64,000 nucleotides of DNA from Micavibrio sp. (GTDB taxonomy: Bacteria > Pseudomonadota > Alphaproteobacteria > Micavibrionales > Micavibrionaceae). Positions 20,001-27,006 of this stretch are shown here, in pieces (position 1 is the first letter of the stretch; the number at the start of each line of letters is the position of its first letter). Location of the stretch: the NCBI GenBank assembly GCA_030824805.1, contig JAPJRC010000003.1:32010-96009 (forward strand), read 5' to 3'. Below the pieces are notes generated by a model. The model saw nothing but the letters and a program-made list of their open reading frames with translations, did no database searches and was not told where the DNA came from. The position numbers and the translations under genes were made by a program.

Positions 20001-22213
20001 AGAACGCAACCCGTCAATACGGTGATGCAAACCCGACGTTCACATTCACCTATACGGGATTCAAAAACGGCCAAAACGCATCAGTTATCGACACTCAGGC
20101 CGTTGGGACAACCACAGCCAACGCCACATCGAATGTTGGTACCTATACCGTAACCGGCGGTTCGGCGTTCGACAACAACTACACATTCAATTACGTGAAC
20201 GGAAGCCTGTCCGTCACAAAGGCCACCTTGACGGCAAAAGCCGACGATGTCGCCCGCACTTACGGGGACGCAAACCCTGCCTTGGGCGTTACATACACCG
20301 GGTTTAAAAACGGCGAGACGGCCGCGGTTATCGATACGCAGGCAACAGCGTCGACAGCGGCCACGGCGGCCTCGAACGTGAATACATATACAATCACCGC
20401 TTCCGGCGCGTCGGACAATAACTATGACTTTGTATACAATGCCGGCACGCTTACGGTGAACAAAGCTGTCCTGACGGCCACGGCGGGCAATGGTTCGAGG
20501 ATATACGGCGATGGCAATCCGACAATCAATGTGACGTATAGCGGATTCAAAAATTCTGATGGTGTGGGTAATATAGACACGCAGGCAACGGCGTCGAGCG
20601 CGGCCAACGCATTTTCCGACGTTGGAACTTACACGACCGTTGCAAGCGGTGCGAGCGATGACAATTATACGTTCAATTACGTGAACGGAAGCCTTTCTGT
20701 TACGAAAGCCACGCTGACGGCGACGGCGAACAACAGCACCCGTTACTACGGCGATAGCAACCATGCGATCGGTGTAACCTACACAGGATTTAAAAATGGC
20801 CAGAACGCATCGGTCATTGATACAGGCGCCACCGGATTTGCTCTGGCCGACGAAAACTCGGATGTCGGAACGTATACAACACGTGCTTCCGGCGCTTCGG
20901 ACAACAACTATGATTTCAGCTATGTCGACGGGACATTGACCGTAAACAAATCGATTTTGACGGTAGCTGCCAATAACGCCACGCGCGCTTACGGTGATGC
21001 CAACCCGACCATTGGTGTGACCTATACAGGCTTTAAAAACGGACAGAATTCATCAGTTCTCGATACGCTGGCCAGCGCAAGTTCATCCGCCACCGCAACA
21101 TCGGATGTCGGAACCTATAGCACCGTTGCCACAGGCGGCTTTGATAACAATTATATTTTCAACTATGTGGATGGCAGCCTGAGTGTTACCAAGGCAATCC
21201 TTACCGCCACGGCCGGTAGCGCGAACCGTATTTACGGCGATGCCAACCCGACCATGGGCGTAACCTACAGCGGATTCAAAAACGGCGAGAATGACAGCGT
21301 GATTGACACGGGCGCGACGGCGTCGAGCGCGGCAAATGCGTTGTCTAATGTCGGCAGCTATACGACGGTAGCCTCCGGCGCCGCAGACGACAACTACACA
21401 TTCAGTTATGTGAACGGGGCGCTTCTTGTCACCAAGGCCAATGTCGTTGTCACAGCGGATAACACCTCGCGCACCTATGGTGCTACCAATCCGGCGTTCA
21501 CAGCGACTTACACCGGCTTCAAAAACGGTCAGGATGCTTCGGTCATCGATACGCTGGCGGCAGGAAGCACCAACGCATCCGCAACGTCCGGCGTCGGCGC
21601 GTATTCAATCAGCATGGCGGGCGCCTCCGACAACAATTACAGCTTCACCTATGCATCCGGTGTTTTGAGCGTGACAAAAGCCGCACTGGTTGCGCGCGCC
21701 GATGATGCCAGCCGCAAAGAAGGGCAGGCCAATCCTGCGCTGGGCGTGACGTATACAGGATTCATGAACGGTGAAAACGCATCCGTCCTGCAAACGATGG
21801 CCACAGCTTCGACGGCGGCAAACACAGCTTCTGCGAAAGGAAGCTACGCGATTACGGTTTCCGGCGGCTTTGATGCGAATTACACGTTCTCTTACGCGGA
21901 TGGAACGCTGACGGTTCTGGATAGAGACTATGTTCCGCCAGTAGCCCCTGTGGTTGTTGGTCTGCCGTCCACGGTGATCGGCACCATAACGGAAAGCCCG
22001 ACCGTTGCGACCGCACAAAACATCGTTACGCAAACATGGAAAACGCGCCGCTGGGGTTCCAAATCACGCAATACTCCTTCCACCGCCGTAGTAAACAACG
22101 AGCCTGTAACCGGTTATCTCTGGCAGGACAATGCACCGTTGATTTCTATCACGGATTTTGTTCGTGATGATTACTTCGTAAACTTCACATACCATGAAGA
22201 CCAGCATCTATAA
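14018..22213 (+). CDS. Large two-partner secretion exoprotein (TpsA, filamentous-haemagglutinin-like) with MBG repeats
   Basis: A 2,731-residue secreted protein. A signal peptide (about 1-27, ending AHAQA) leads into the TPS secretion domain (about 28-280), which carries the family motif NPNGVVFGA at 109-117. From about residue 541 to 1728 come twelve repeats of about 102 residues. Each has a GW core (for example NGWGNIILGR), a TWxD-like segment and an LTI-rich strand, as expected for a beta-helix. From about 1825 to 2638 are ten MBG-type units of about 81 residues, with YGDANP and YTGFKNG signatures. The last 90 residues show no anchor. The product is probably a surface-released adhesin that uses the upstream TpsB. 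No clear ribosome site precedes the ATG. Confidence 0.92.
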   Translation: MKNYKQRRLLCSTAVICLLVMPAHAQAEPEGGNVTSGNASIQNIGNTTTINQTSDRAIIRWDSFDVGASQSVQFNQPNSGSITVNRIRDTKASKIDGHIGANGNIILINPNGVVFGATSTVNVGSLVATTSDIEDDTAFMNGGAVKFTKPGAPDGKIINNGTMTVRDGGLVGLVAPNVENHGVIQAKLGKVALASGDIATIDFAGDGLIKLEVTDAVLSQRVLNTGTIIADGGDILLTAAQARGMVDSLVTNTGTLQAKTVKVAGVEKTGSVTLSTKGLDLSIPRSEGVVFNTGKIDVESIEPETKGGEITILADKIEIGDGSYVTAAGDAGGGTIKIGGNYQGGSGLPTSDMVFISEHVILNAGSRRSGKGGTIILWSDTNTRFYGHGDVSGVDGGGFIEVSGKEHLDYAGTVNLSSVNGSKGVLLLDPTDIVISSGTNNNITGTAPFTPVADNGATVLNVTTLLNALASGNVIVQTRASGSQQGNITVDSALTWSNGNTLTLDAHNHVIVNQAISGSNLTFVVGNDLQLNANISGTGTLTIQQASDSGTVGIGASSVGTLNLSAADITRIVDGWNEIVIGKSTATAGMDIRTVTLLDNVKLLSGTGTITFTNTLNVGANNLTIITDGDIALPGALTGTGTLTIQQASAGTGMGIGASQTGAVNLTNTEIGKITNGWGNIILGRSDGTGTLNFNTLSWNDHLTILSNTGVININGTQTMTTGNNLSIVTDADIVMTGSLAGSSTSNLSIAQRSAATSMGFGDTQTGTINFTTTEVSKFTNGWNTLTFGRADSTADMNVGALTWNDHLTMMTGSGVIRVNGNQTLTGANLTYQTNADLVLNGTLTGNQTLTFVQSSVGTSMAIGDGQAGTYALSSAELANITDGWAGIVIGRTDSTGNVNVGAATWRDSISFQSGSGIINITGTQTTTGTSAMTIRTDSNVNIGADLMASGGLFTLVQVGIDTSMGIGTGQAGTVHLDDAETARILNGWSNIYIGRSDGTGALNVGSNTWDDPLVLKTGSGALNINGAQTMGGNALTITTDSDLYIGGNLSGSGNIVIQGSANTTSIALGTGQTGTLYLDNSEITRIANGWGNVYFGTTSGTGDMNIGAATWQDKVYFRTASGVISFNGAQNFSGNAASITSNVDSNINAVLSGTSSLTFTAGVVSTTIGIGTGQVGTINFSDAEIDRMANTFSIITIGSSSHSGAVNIGATTWKDPLTVRNTSGQMTINGDINMGSNNLTLTTNSNLILNGNLIGTGTLALGASSSNISVGIGDGQTGTQLFTEAKLARMTGWSTLVFTATGTGALNIGGRTWNQSLDLRVATGDLNINGVLNMGTNNLTIRTNANLTLSQNLVGTGILTFVGLSNGTTIAVGNGQTGTLELTNTELGYIVDGWSQIVFGSSAGTGTINVGARTWNDSVEFRTLSGAITIAGAQNMGANNLSIKSDVNPNINAALTGTGNLQFSTFDAKKTFGVGSGAGTFSIDDTELARITDGWNLITFGANNQTADMIVGARTWSDNVAFTSSFGVITFSGAQNVGANDLTIVTSGNLTLSDTLTGTGTLTIHQNSAPITMGLGSTAGGSVNLSDTELNRISDGWSNLVFGREDTTATFTVTAYTWKDNVTFRVGTGIMTISGNQTLGANNLTIAANSDLALNANLTGTGRLTIRGSSIGTTIGVGTGQAGTLALSATDLSKIVNGWAGVTIGSVDGAGNINIGANTWGNATTFVTKGNVILNGVQTSSLSSGTSLVFATINSAFINNAGANAINPGGGRYLVYSVADSNDTLGGIVRPGIVTNKTYAGYGPSSVTESGSQHLYSGAVSKVLFLSIDNLDKIYGDSLPIFTYSYINGLVNGDTLADAIQSYTMNAVGSSVYDNAGTTRTITGNFVMKNGYSVVTTNGTLTVTKATLVVEADPVSRIYGTSNPSFSASYTGFKNGEDETDIDTLATSSTLANINSDVGSYAITSSGASDNNYDFIYTDGSLSINKATLTATVQNATRQYGDANPTFTFTYTGFKNGQNASVIDTQAVGTTTANATSNVGTYTVTGGSAFDNNYTFNYVNGSLSVTKATLTAKADDVARTYGDANPALGVTYTGFKNGETAAVIDTQATASTAATAASNVNTYTITASGASDNNYDFVYNAGTLTVNKAVLTATAGNGSRIYGDGNPTINVTYSGFKNSDGVGNIDTQATASSAANAFSDVGTYTTVASGASDDNYTFNYVNGSLSVTKATLTATANNSTRYYGDSNHAIGVTYTGFKNGQNASVIDTGATGFALADENSDVGTYTTRASGASDNNYDFSYVDGTLTVNKSILTVAANNATRAYGDANPTIGVTYTGFKNGQNSSVLDTLASASSSATATSDVGTYSTVATGGFDNNYIFNYVDGSLSVTKAILTATAGSANRIYGDANPTMGVTYSGFKNGENDSVIDTGATASSAANALSNVGSYTTVASGAADDNYTFSYVNGALLVTKANVVVTADNTSRTYGATNPAFTATYTGFKNGQDASVIDTLAAGSTNASATSGVGAYSISMAGASDNNYSFTYASGVLSVTKAALVARADDASRKEGQANPALGVTYTGFMNGENASVLQTMATASTAANTASAKGSYAITVSGGFDANYTFSYADGTLTVLDRDYVPPVAPVVVGLPSTVIGTITESPTVATAQNIVTQTWKTRRWGSKSRNTPSTAVVNNEPVTGYLWQDNAPLISITDFVRDDYFVNFTYHEDQHL
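15640..19210 (+). repeat. Twelve-unit coding repeat, period about 306 bases
   Basis: Inside the exoprotein gene, the conserved GW (or equivalent) codons recur near 15737, 16043, 16358, 16664, 16976, 17282, 17585, 17891, 18194, 18497, 18803 and 19109. Most intervals are 303-306 bases, with a few of 312-315. Protein units diverge but keep the same strand pattern. The seventh lacks the GW pair and the eighth is slightly shortened. Confidence 0.85.
19490..21930 (+). repeat. Ten-unit MBG-type coding repeat, period about 243 bases
   Basis: The Y-G-D codons recur near 19771, 20017, 20260, 20503, 20743, 20986, 21229 and 21472, and a degenerate last copy (KEGQAN) is near 21715. The spacing is 240-246 bases. 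A more divergent first unit begins near 19490 (KIYGDSLP). Each unit runs through YTGFKNG and a DNNYxFxY segment to a TLTVTKA-like linker. Confidence 0.85.
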
Positions 22214-22223
22214 GCGCAGAGTG

Positions 22224-23123
22224 TCACGAGAATTGACGCGCGCAATAGGCATCCAGGTGATCTATGAAGAGGCGCAGCCGCGTCGATAAATAGCGGTTCG
22301 GCTGAAATATCGCATAGAGGTTTCTCTCGGGCGATGTTGTGTAGTCCGGCAATATGCGTTTCAAACGTCCGTCTGCGATTTCTTCCTTAATAAAAAACTC
22401 CGGCGAGATGATGATACCCAGCCCCTGGCATGCGGCTTCCACCATCATGCCGGCGGCATCGCAGCGGAACGTGCTCTGCAGCGGTATAAGGTTTTCCTTG
22501 CCGTCCGGGCCTTTGTAGCGCCATTCATGGGCGCCTTTGTTGCGCGTATAGGCCAGCACATTATGCTTTGCCAGATCATGGGGTGTCTGCGGCGTGCCGT
22601 TTTTTGCAAGATATTCGGGACTGGCGCAGACACAGATAGGCGCAGGCGCCAGTTTTCGCGCAATCATACTTGAATCCTTCAGAACCCCGATGCGGATGAC
22701 AACATCGAACCCTTCCTCGGCAATATCGACCAGACGGTCGTCGAGTTGCACATCAAGCGTGACCTCGGGATATTGTCGCGCGAACTCGGCTATGGGGGAT
22801 TTTAGATACTGAAGCCCCAGCGCCATGGGAAGGGCAACACGCAAAAGGCCGCGCGGTGTCGCCTTCAATTCGTTGATCTGGTCCTTGGCTTCACGCAGAT
22901 CTTCCAGCGCACGGGCAGCACGTTCGTAAAACAGGCTGCCTTCTTCCGTCAGCGACACGCGCCGTGTCGTCCTGTTGAGCAGTTTGGTCTTTAATTCGTA
23001 TTCCAGATTTTGAATTTGCTTCGAAACCGCAGAGCTGGTGATGCCGAGTTCGCGGGCGGCCAGCGCAAAACTCTCTTTTTTGGCGACTTCGATAAATATC
23101 CCAATACGTGACAGATAATCCAT
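22224..23123 (-). CDS. LysR-family transcriptional regulator
   Basis: A 299-residue regulator. The N-terminal winged helix-turn-helix has FALAARELGITSSAVSKQI and LLNRTTRRVSLTEEG. The C-terminal LysR substrate-binding domain starts near PRGLLRVALPMALG. It belongs to the group that typically sits divergent to oxidoreductase genes. Here it faces two tiny ORFs and azoR across about 140 bases, so it probably controls azoR in response to a quinone or electrophile (inference). The ATG at 23123 (MDYLSRIGIF) is the family-typical start; a GTG at 23129 is in frame. Its 3' end lies 10 bases from the convergent exoprotein gene. Confidence 0.9.
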   Translation of the reverse strand: MDYLSRIGIFIEVAKKESFALAARELGITSSAVSKQIQNLEYELKTKLLNRTTRRVSLTEEGSLFYERAARALEDLREAKDQINELKATPRGLLRVALPMALGLQYLKSPIAEFARQYPEVTLDVQLDDRLVDIAEEGFDVVIRIGVLKDSSMIARKLAPAPICVCASPEYLAKNGTPQTPHDLAKHNVLAYTRNKGAHEWRYKGPDGKENLIPLQSTFRCDAAGMMVEAACQGLGIIISPEFFIKEEIADGRLKRILPDYTTSPERNLYAIFQPNRYLSTRLRLFIDHLDAYCARQFS

Positions 23124-23181
23124 AGGCACATTTTAAGTCAATTATAAACCAAATGGAAATAATAACTTTCAAATATCGGTA

Positions 23182-23196
23182 ATTATCAAATTATCA
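23182..23196. promoter_or_regulatory. Direct repeat ATTATCA x2 in the lysR-azoR intergenic region
   Basis: ATTATCA at 23182-23188 and again at 23190-23196, in an AT-rich 140-base region between the divergent LysR gene and the azoR operon. It could be an operator or part of a promoter. The repeat is seen; the function is inferred and weakly supported. Confidence 0.3.
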
Positions 23197-23263
23197 GATT
23201 GGGGCCATGTTTGTATCAGAGGTGAGGGCAACGGGCCCGCGCCAAACGAAGGGGATAACAGAC

Positions 23264-23401
23264 ATGGAAACACAAGCATTCGAGAGCGCATTTTTCTCGC
23301 GCAGCATGAACCAGATTTTCAACGCCGCCGGATGGGAATTCGTATCCGACGAAAATGAAAGCGCGCTCAGCAAATATGTCCGCGCGATCACGAAACACTA
23401 A
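23264..23401 (+). CDS. Small protein upstream of azoR (45 residues)
   Basis: An ATG at 23264 with AAGGGG 9 bases upstream opens a 45-residue ORF beginning METQAFESAFF and ending SKYVRAITKH. I do not recognise the family. It is hydrophilic with no membrane segment. Its stop codon overlaps the strong AAGGAGG site of the next tiny ORF, so the two and azoR appear to form one translationally linked unit. A longer ATG at 23207 is in frame but lacks a ribosome site. It could be a real small protein or a leader peptide. Confidence 0.55.
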   Translation: METQAFESAFFSRSMNQIFNAAGWEFVSDENESALSKYVRAITKH

Positions 23402-23412
23402 AGGAGGAAACG

Positions 23413-23520
23413 ATGGACCATACGACAACGATTTTTAACCGGATGTGCGTCGCCGCAACCTTTTATTCGCTTGGCGATGATACGGCCGCAAATCTAAACA
23501 CTCAAGGAGAAGCACAATGA
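23413..23520 (+). CDS. Small ORF coupled to azoR (35 residues)
   Basis: A strong AAAGGAGG site at 23400-23407 precedes the ATG at 23413. The 35-residue product starts MDHTTTIFNRM and ends NTQGEAQ. Its TGA overlaps the azoR ATG as ATGA, the classic coupling arrangement. Of unknown family. Its main role may be to deliver ribosomes to azoR, whose own site (AAGGAG at 23503-23508) lies inside this ORF. Confidence 0.5.
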   Translation: MDHTTTIFNRMCVAATFYSLGDDTAANLNTQGEAQ

Positions 23521-24101
23521 AACTCTTGCATATTGATTCCAGCATCACAGGATCGAAATCCATTTCCCGCCAGTTGAGCGGACAGATCGTACGCCGTTTG
23601 ATCGAAGAGAATCCGGCGATCGATGTCACCTATTACGACCTCGACACCGCACCCTTCGCATATCTTTCAAGTACGGCGTTTATTGACCCGGCGCAGCAGG
23701 CGGAAGGGGAACGCGCAATACGCGACTTCCAGGAAGCCGATGTAATTGTGATCGGTGCGCCGATGTATAATTTTTCGGTGCCTGCGCAATTGAAAGGCTG
23801 GATCGACCGTATTGCCGTCGCCGGAAAGACATTCCGTTATACCGCGAATGGGCCCGAAGGTTTGTCCGGTGGTAAGCGCGTCATCATCGCTTCGGTTCGC
23901 GGCGGATTCTACAACGCGGAGTCTGGCCTAGCGGCGCTCGACCATCAGGAAGCCTATCTTAAAACGGTGTTCGGTTTTCTGGGCGTTACCGATATAGAAT
24001 TCGTACGCGCGGAAGGCGTGAATATCAGCCCCGACGTTGCGGCGAAATCGATTGCCGCAGCGGAGCAGGAGATTAAGGCGCTTACCCCTGAATATGCATA
24101 A
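23517..24101 (+). CDS. azoR: FMN-dependent NADH-azoreductase (AzoR)
   Basis: A 194-residue flavodoxin-fold enzyme that reduces quinones and azo compounds with NADH. Family features are the phosphate-binding start LLHIDSSITGSKSISR, the FMN-contact segment APMYNFSVPAQLKGWID and the later SVRGGFY loop. Length is standard for AzoR. It is last in an apparent three-ORF unit divergent from a LysR regulator, and a good terminator follows 12 bases after its stop. The physiological role is probably quinone or electrophile detoxification. Confidence 0.93.
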   Translation: MKLLHIDSSITGSKSISRQLSGQIVRRLIEENPAIDVTYYDLDTAPFAYLSSTAFIDPAQQAEGERAIRDFQEADVIVIGAPMYNFSVPAQLKGWIDRIAVAGKTFRYTANGPEGLSGGKRVIIASVRGGFYNAESGLAALDHQEAYLKTVFGFLGVTDIEFVRAEGVNISPDVAAKSIAAAEQEIKALTPEYA

Positions 24102-24112
24102 ATCCCCTCTTG

Positions 24113-24142
24113 AGAGGCCTTCCCAGCGAAGGCCTCTTTTTT
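24113..24142 (+). terminator. Rho-independent terminator after azoR
   Basis: A 9-bp perfect stem, AGAGGCCTT (24113-24121) and AAGGCCTCT (24129-24137), with a 7-base loop and a T run to 24142. Confidence 0.88.
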
Positions 24143-24198
24143 GTTCAAAAATTAGAACAAAAGTAGAACATTTCATCCAAATATGCTATCCAGACCGG

Positions 24199-25305
24199 AT
24201 GGAAGATCATTTGCAGAGCTATAAAAGGCAAAAAGCGCGCGGGCGGGGCGCTCTGGAAAATCCCAACGGGCGGTTCGAACGGCATTTGCATGAAAAAGAC
24301 GCGGACGATCTGGCCCGTCAGGCGGAATTGGACAGTTATGAAGAAGAGGAAAGCAACGGGCAGATCAAGACTCAGCTTTTCCCAGACCATGCCCGTACCG
24401 TTATAAGTCTGAACAACAGCCCCGATGTGGGCATGGAAGCGAGCGTCAATCCGTATCGCGGATGCGAGCATGGATGCATCTATTGCTACGCGCGACCGAA
24501 CCATGAATATCTGGGCCTGTCGGCGGGGCTCGATTTTGAAACCAAACTGTTCGTGAAATACGAGGCACCGAAACTGCTGGCGCAGGAGCTGCAGGCAAAA
24601 AGCTGGGAGCCGCGCACCATCATGTTCAGCGGGGTGACGGATTGTTACCAGCCTATCGAGCGCGAATTAAAGATCACGCGGCAATGTCTCGAAGTGCTTC
24701 GGGACTTCAAAAACCCCGTCGCCATTGTAACCAAGAACCAGTTGGTGGCGCGGGATATTGATATTCTATCCGAGATGGCCAGCTTTGACGCGGCCCATGT
24801 CAGCCTGTCCGTGACATCTCTTGACGGCCATGTGGCGCGAAAAATGGAGCCCCGCGCGTCCCAGCCGCATCTTCGTTTAAAGGCCATAGAAAAACTTGCG
24901 GAGGCGGGTGTGTCGGTGGGGGTGATGATCGGCCCCGTTTTGCCGGGACTGACCGACCATGAAATTCCGGCCATTCTCAAAGCCGCCGCGGATGCCGGTG
25001 CCAAGACCGCGCATTACACGATGCTCCGCCTGCCTTACAGCGTGAAGGAACATTTCCAGATATGGCTGAAGGAGAATTTCCCCGACAGGGCGGAGAGGGT
25101 GCTCTCCCATATTCGGGATACGCGGCACGGGAAGCTTTACGAGTCGGCTTTTGGGGTGAGGATGCGCGGCGAGGGGGTCTATGCCGATCAGGTGGCGGAT
25201 ATGATGGCCATGTTCAAAAAGCGTTACGGGCTGAACCGGGGAAAGCGGCTATCCATCGCCTCGTTCGACCGCTCGGCCAGAGATGCCCAGCTTCGCCTTT
25301 TCTGA
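24199..25305 (+). CDS. PA0069-family radical SAM protein
   Basis: A 368-residue radical SAM protein related to spore photoproduct lyase-like proteins (PA0069/Rv2578c type). The cluster cysteines are C89, C93 and C96 in CEHGCIYCYA, preceded by the family block ASVNPYRG. Later signatures include MFSGVTDCYQPIE and IGPVLPGLTD. No substrate is established for the family. The ATG at 24199 (MEDHLQSYKRQKARGRGA) fits the family N-terminus; an upstream extension in frame would run into the azoR terminator. It stands alone between that terminator and the polysaccharide locus. Confidence 0.88.
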   Translation: MEDHLQSYKRQKARGRGALENPNGRFERHLHEKDADDLARQAELDSYEEEESNGQIKTQLFPDHARTVISLNNSPDVGMEASVNPYRGCEHGCIYCYARPNHEYLGLSAGLDFETKLFVKYEAPKLLAQELQAKSWEPRTIMFSGVTDCYQPIERELKITRQCLEVLRDFKNPVAIVTKNQLVARDIDILSEMASFDAAHVSLSVTSLDGHVARKMEPRASQPHLRLKAIEKLAEAGVSVGVMIGPVLPGLTDHEIPAILKAAADAGAKTAHYTMLRLPYSVKEHFQIWLKENFPDRAERVLSHIRDTRHGKLYESAFGVRMRGEGVYADQVADMMAMFKKRYGLNRGKRLSIASFDRSARDAQLRLF

Positions 25306-25512
25306 CGTATATTATAGAAATAAAATATACATAAGCGTCTCTATTGTTATATTTTTTTGCATCTGGAAGGGGCAGGGGCATTTTGCTGCGCCCGCTCTCA
25401 TGCTATAGCATTTGGGACAGGGCATATACCGTAGAAAAATACATGGAAACAAAGGGAAACGCCATAATTTGGCCAGAACCCTGCGGCTTTTATATGCACC
25501 GAGAAGAGAGAC

Positions 25513-27006
25513 ATGGCCGCATTATCAACAGCTCCGCGTGGAATTGCAAAACGCCAGACGCCCCGGCATCTGGGCGTCGTAATTTTCTTTTTCGACGTCG
25601 TCATGATCGCGCTGGGTTTTGCGTGCACGAAATTGCTTTCCGCCTGGCTTGTGGAGCTTTCCATTCTTCTGGATTGGGACGTTGATTTCCATCACTTCGA
25701 CACGCGCCGTTATTACTACGTGTTCTTGAGCTTCTGTATCCTTTTGCGCTTTGCGACCAAGGGGCATTATTCCCGCCGTCCGCCGTGGCTGTTGCAAGTC
25801 GAAGGTATTTTAAAAACCGTGGCGTTTGCCGCCATATTCGACTGCTTTAATTTTTATTTGCTGGACAAGGGACAGTTCCCGCAACTGATCCTTGTCAACT
25901 GGGCGTTCTGCGCATTGTTCCTGGTTGGTGGAAGATACGCATCGCTTTTTATCATCAGCCATTTCAGAGGATGGAAACTGCCCGTCATTCTGGTTGGCGA
26001 TGCCGGAACGGTGATGGATAGTTTTTATGCTTTCATCGCCGATGGTCACACAGGCTATGAAGTGAAAGCCGTTCTGCTCACCGGAAGCGATGATCCGGAT
26101 TTCGATCTCAGCTTCCTGCCCAAGTCTCACCCGCCGGTGGATCTGCATAAAAACATTGATAGCTTCGATGCATATATCATGAACAATCCCGGCTATTATT
26201 ACCTCTTCGACATGGACGATCTGCGTGGTGTTTACGGCGAAAAGCTTATGCGCGCGCTGAACATTTCCCAAGTTGAATATGGTGTGATTCCGCACACGCG
26301 CACGCTGGATGTCTACGGTATGGAACCGCATTACTTCTTCGGCAACGATATCATGATCCTGCATCGCCGCGACCGCATCCGTTCACCGTCGGGCCGCGTG
26401 CTGAAACGCCTGCTGGATATTATTGTGTCCGGTCTGGCGGTTATCGTTCTGGGCGTTTTGACGGCCATCGTTTGGGTGGGTAAGAAAATCGAAAAATCCG
26501 ACACGCCCGTTTTTTATGGCGGTTACCGCGTCGGTATGAACGGCAAATTGTTCAATTGCTGGAAGTTCTGCACCATGCGCCGTGACGCCGATGCTATACT
26601 CGAGGATATGCTGGCCAAGGACGCGGGGATGCGCGCGGAATGGGACAAGTTCCAGAAGCTGAAAAACGATCCGCGCATCGATTCAAAAATTTCCCGCATC
26701 CTGCGCAAGACCAGTCTCGATGAATTGCCGCAATTGTGGAACGTGTTCGTGGGCGACATGTCGCTTGTGGGACCGCGTCCAATCCTGCCCACGCAGCAGG
26801 AAGAATATGGCGAGATGATCGAGCAATACTACGCCGTGCGTCCCGGCCTTACCGGCCTGTGGCAGGTCAGCGGCCGCAACGAGACAAGCTTCCAGCGCAG
26901 GGTTTACTGGGATTCCTGGTATATCCGCAATTGGTCGCTGTGGTACGATATCGTAATCATTTTCAAAACGGTGAAAGTTCTTATCACCGGTTCCGGAGCT
27001 TACTAA
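25513..27006 (+). CDS. Undecaprenyl-phosphate sugar phosphotransferase (WbaP-like)
   Basis: A 497-residue polyisoprenyl-phosphate hexose-1-phosphate transferase. It should load the first sugar phosphate onto undecaprenyl phosphate at the inner membrane and so initiate the repeat unit. About four N-terminal membrane helices lead to a cytoplasmic Rossmann-like domain (VILVGDAG) and one more helix near KRLLDIIVSGLAVIVLGVL. The catalytic domain follows, with FYGGYRVG, WKFCTMR, the acidic motif TSLDELPQLWNV and DMSLVGPRP. The first gene of a tightly packed plus-strand operon; its TAA overlaps the next ATG by one base. Confidence 0.93.
   Translation: MAALSTAPRGIAKRQTPRHLGVVIFFFDVVMIALGFACTKLLSAWLVELSILLDWDVDFHHFDTRRYYYVFLSFCILLRFATKGHYSRRPPWLLQVEGILKTVAFAAIFDCFNFYLLDKGQFPQLILVNWAFCALFLVGGRYASLFIISHFRGWKLPVILVGDAGTVMDSFYAFIADGHTGYEVKAVLLTGSDDPDFDLSFLPKSHPPVDLHKNIDSFDAYIMNNPGYYYLFDMDDLRGVYGEKLMRALNISQVEYGVIPHTRTLDVYGMEPHYFFGNDIMILHRRDRIRSPSGRVLKRLLDIIVSGLAVIVLGVLTAIVWVGKKIEKSDTPVFYGGYRVGMNGKLFNCWKFCTMRRDADAILEDMLAKDAGMRAEWDKFQKLKNDPRIDSKISRILRKTSLDELPQLWNVFVGDMSLVGPRPILPTQQEEYGEMIEQYYAVRPGLTGLWQVSGRNETSFQRRVYWDSWYIRNWSLWYDIVIIFKTVKVLITGSGAY

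Noticed and set aside
15640..21930. Regular repeats resembling a CRISPR or satellite array
   Set aside because: The period is about 306 or 243 bases, units are diverged, and the frame stays open throughout. They are protein-coding repeats.
25308..25335. AT-rich inverted repeat after the PA0069-type gene
   Set aside because: The stem GTATATT/AATATAC is weak and no T run follows directly, so I do not call it a terminator.
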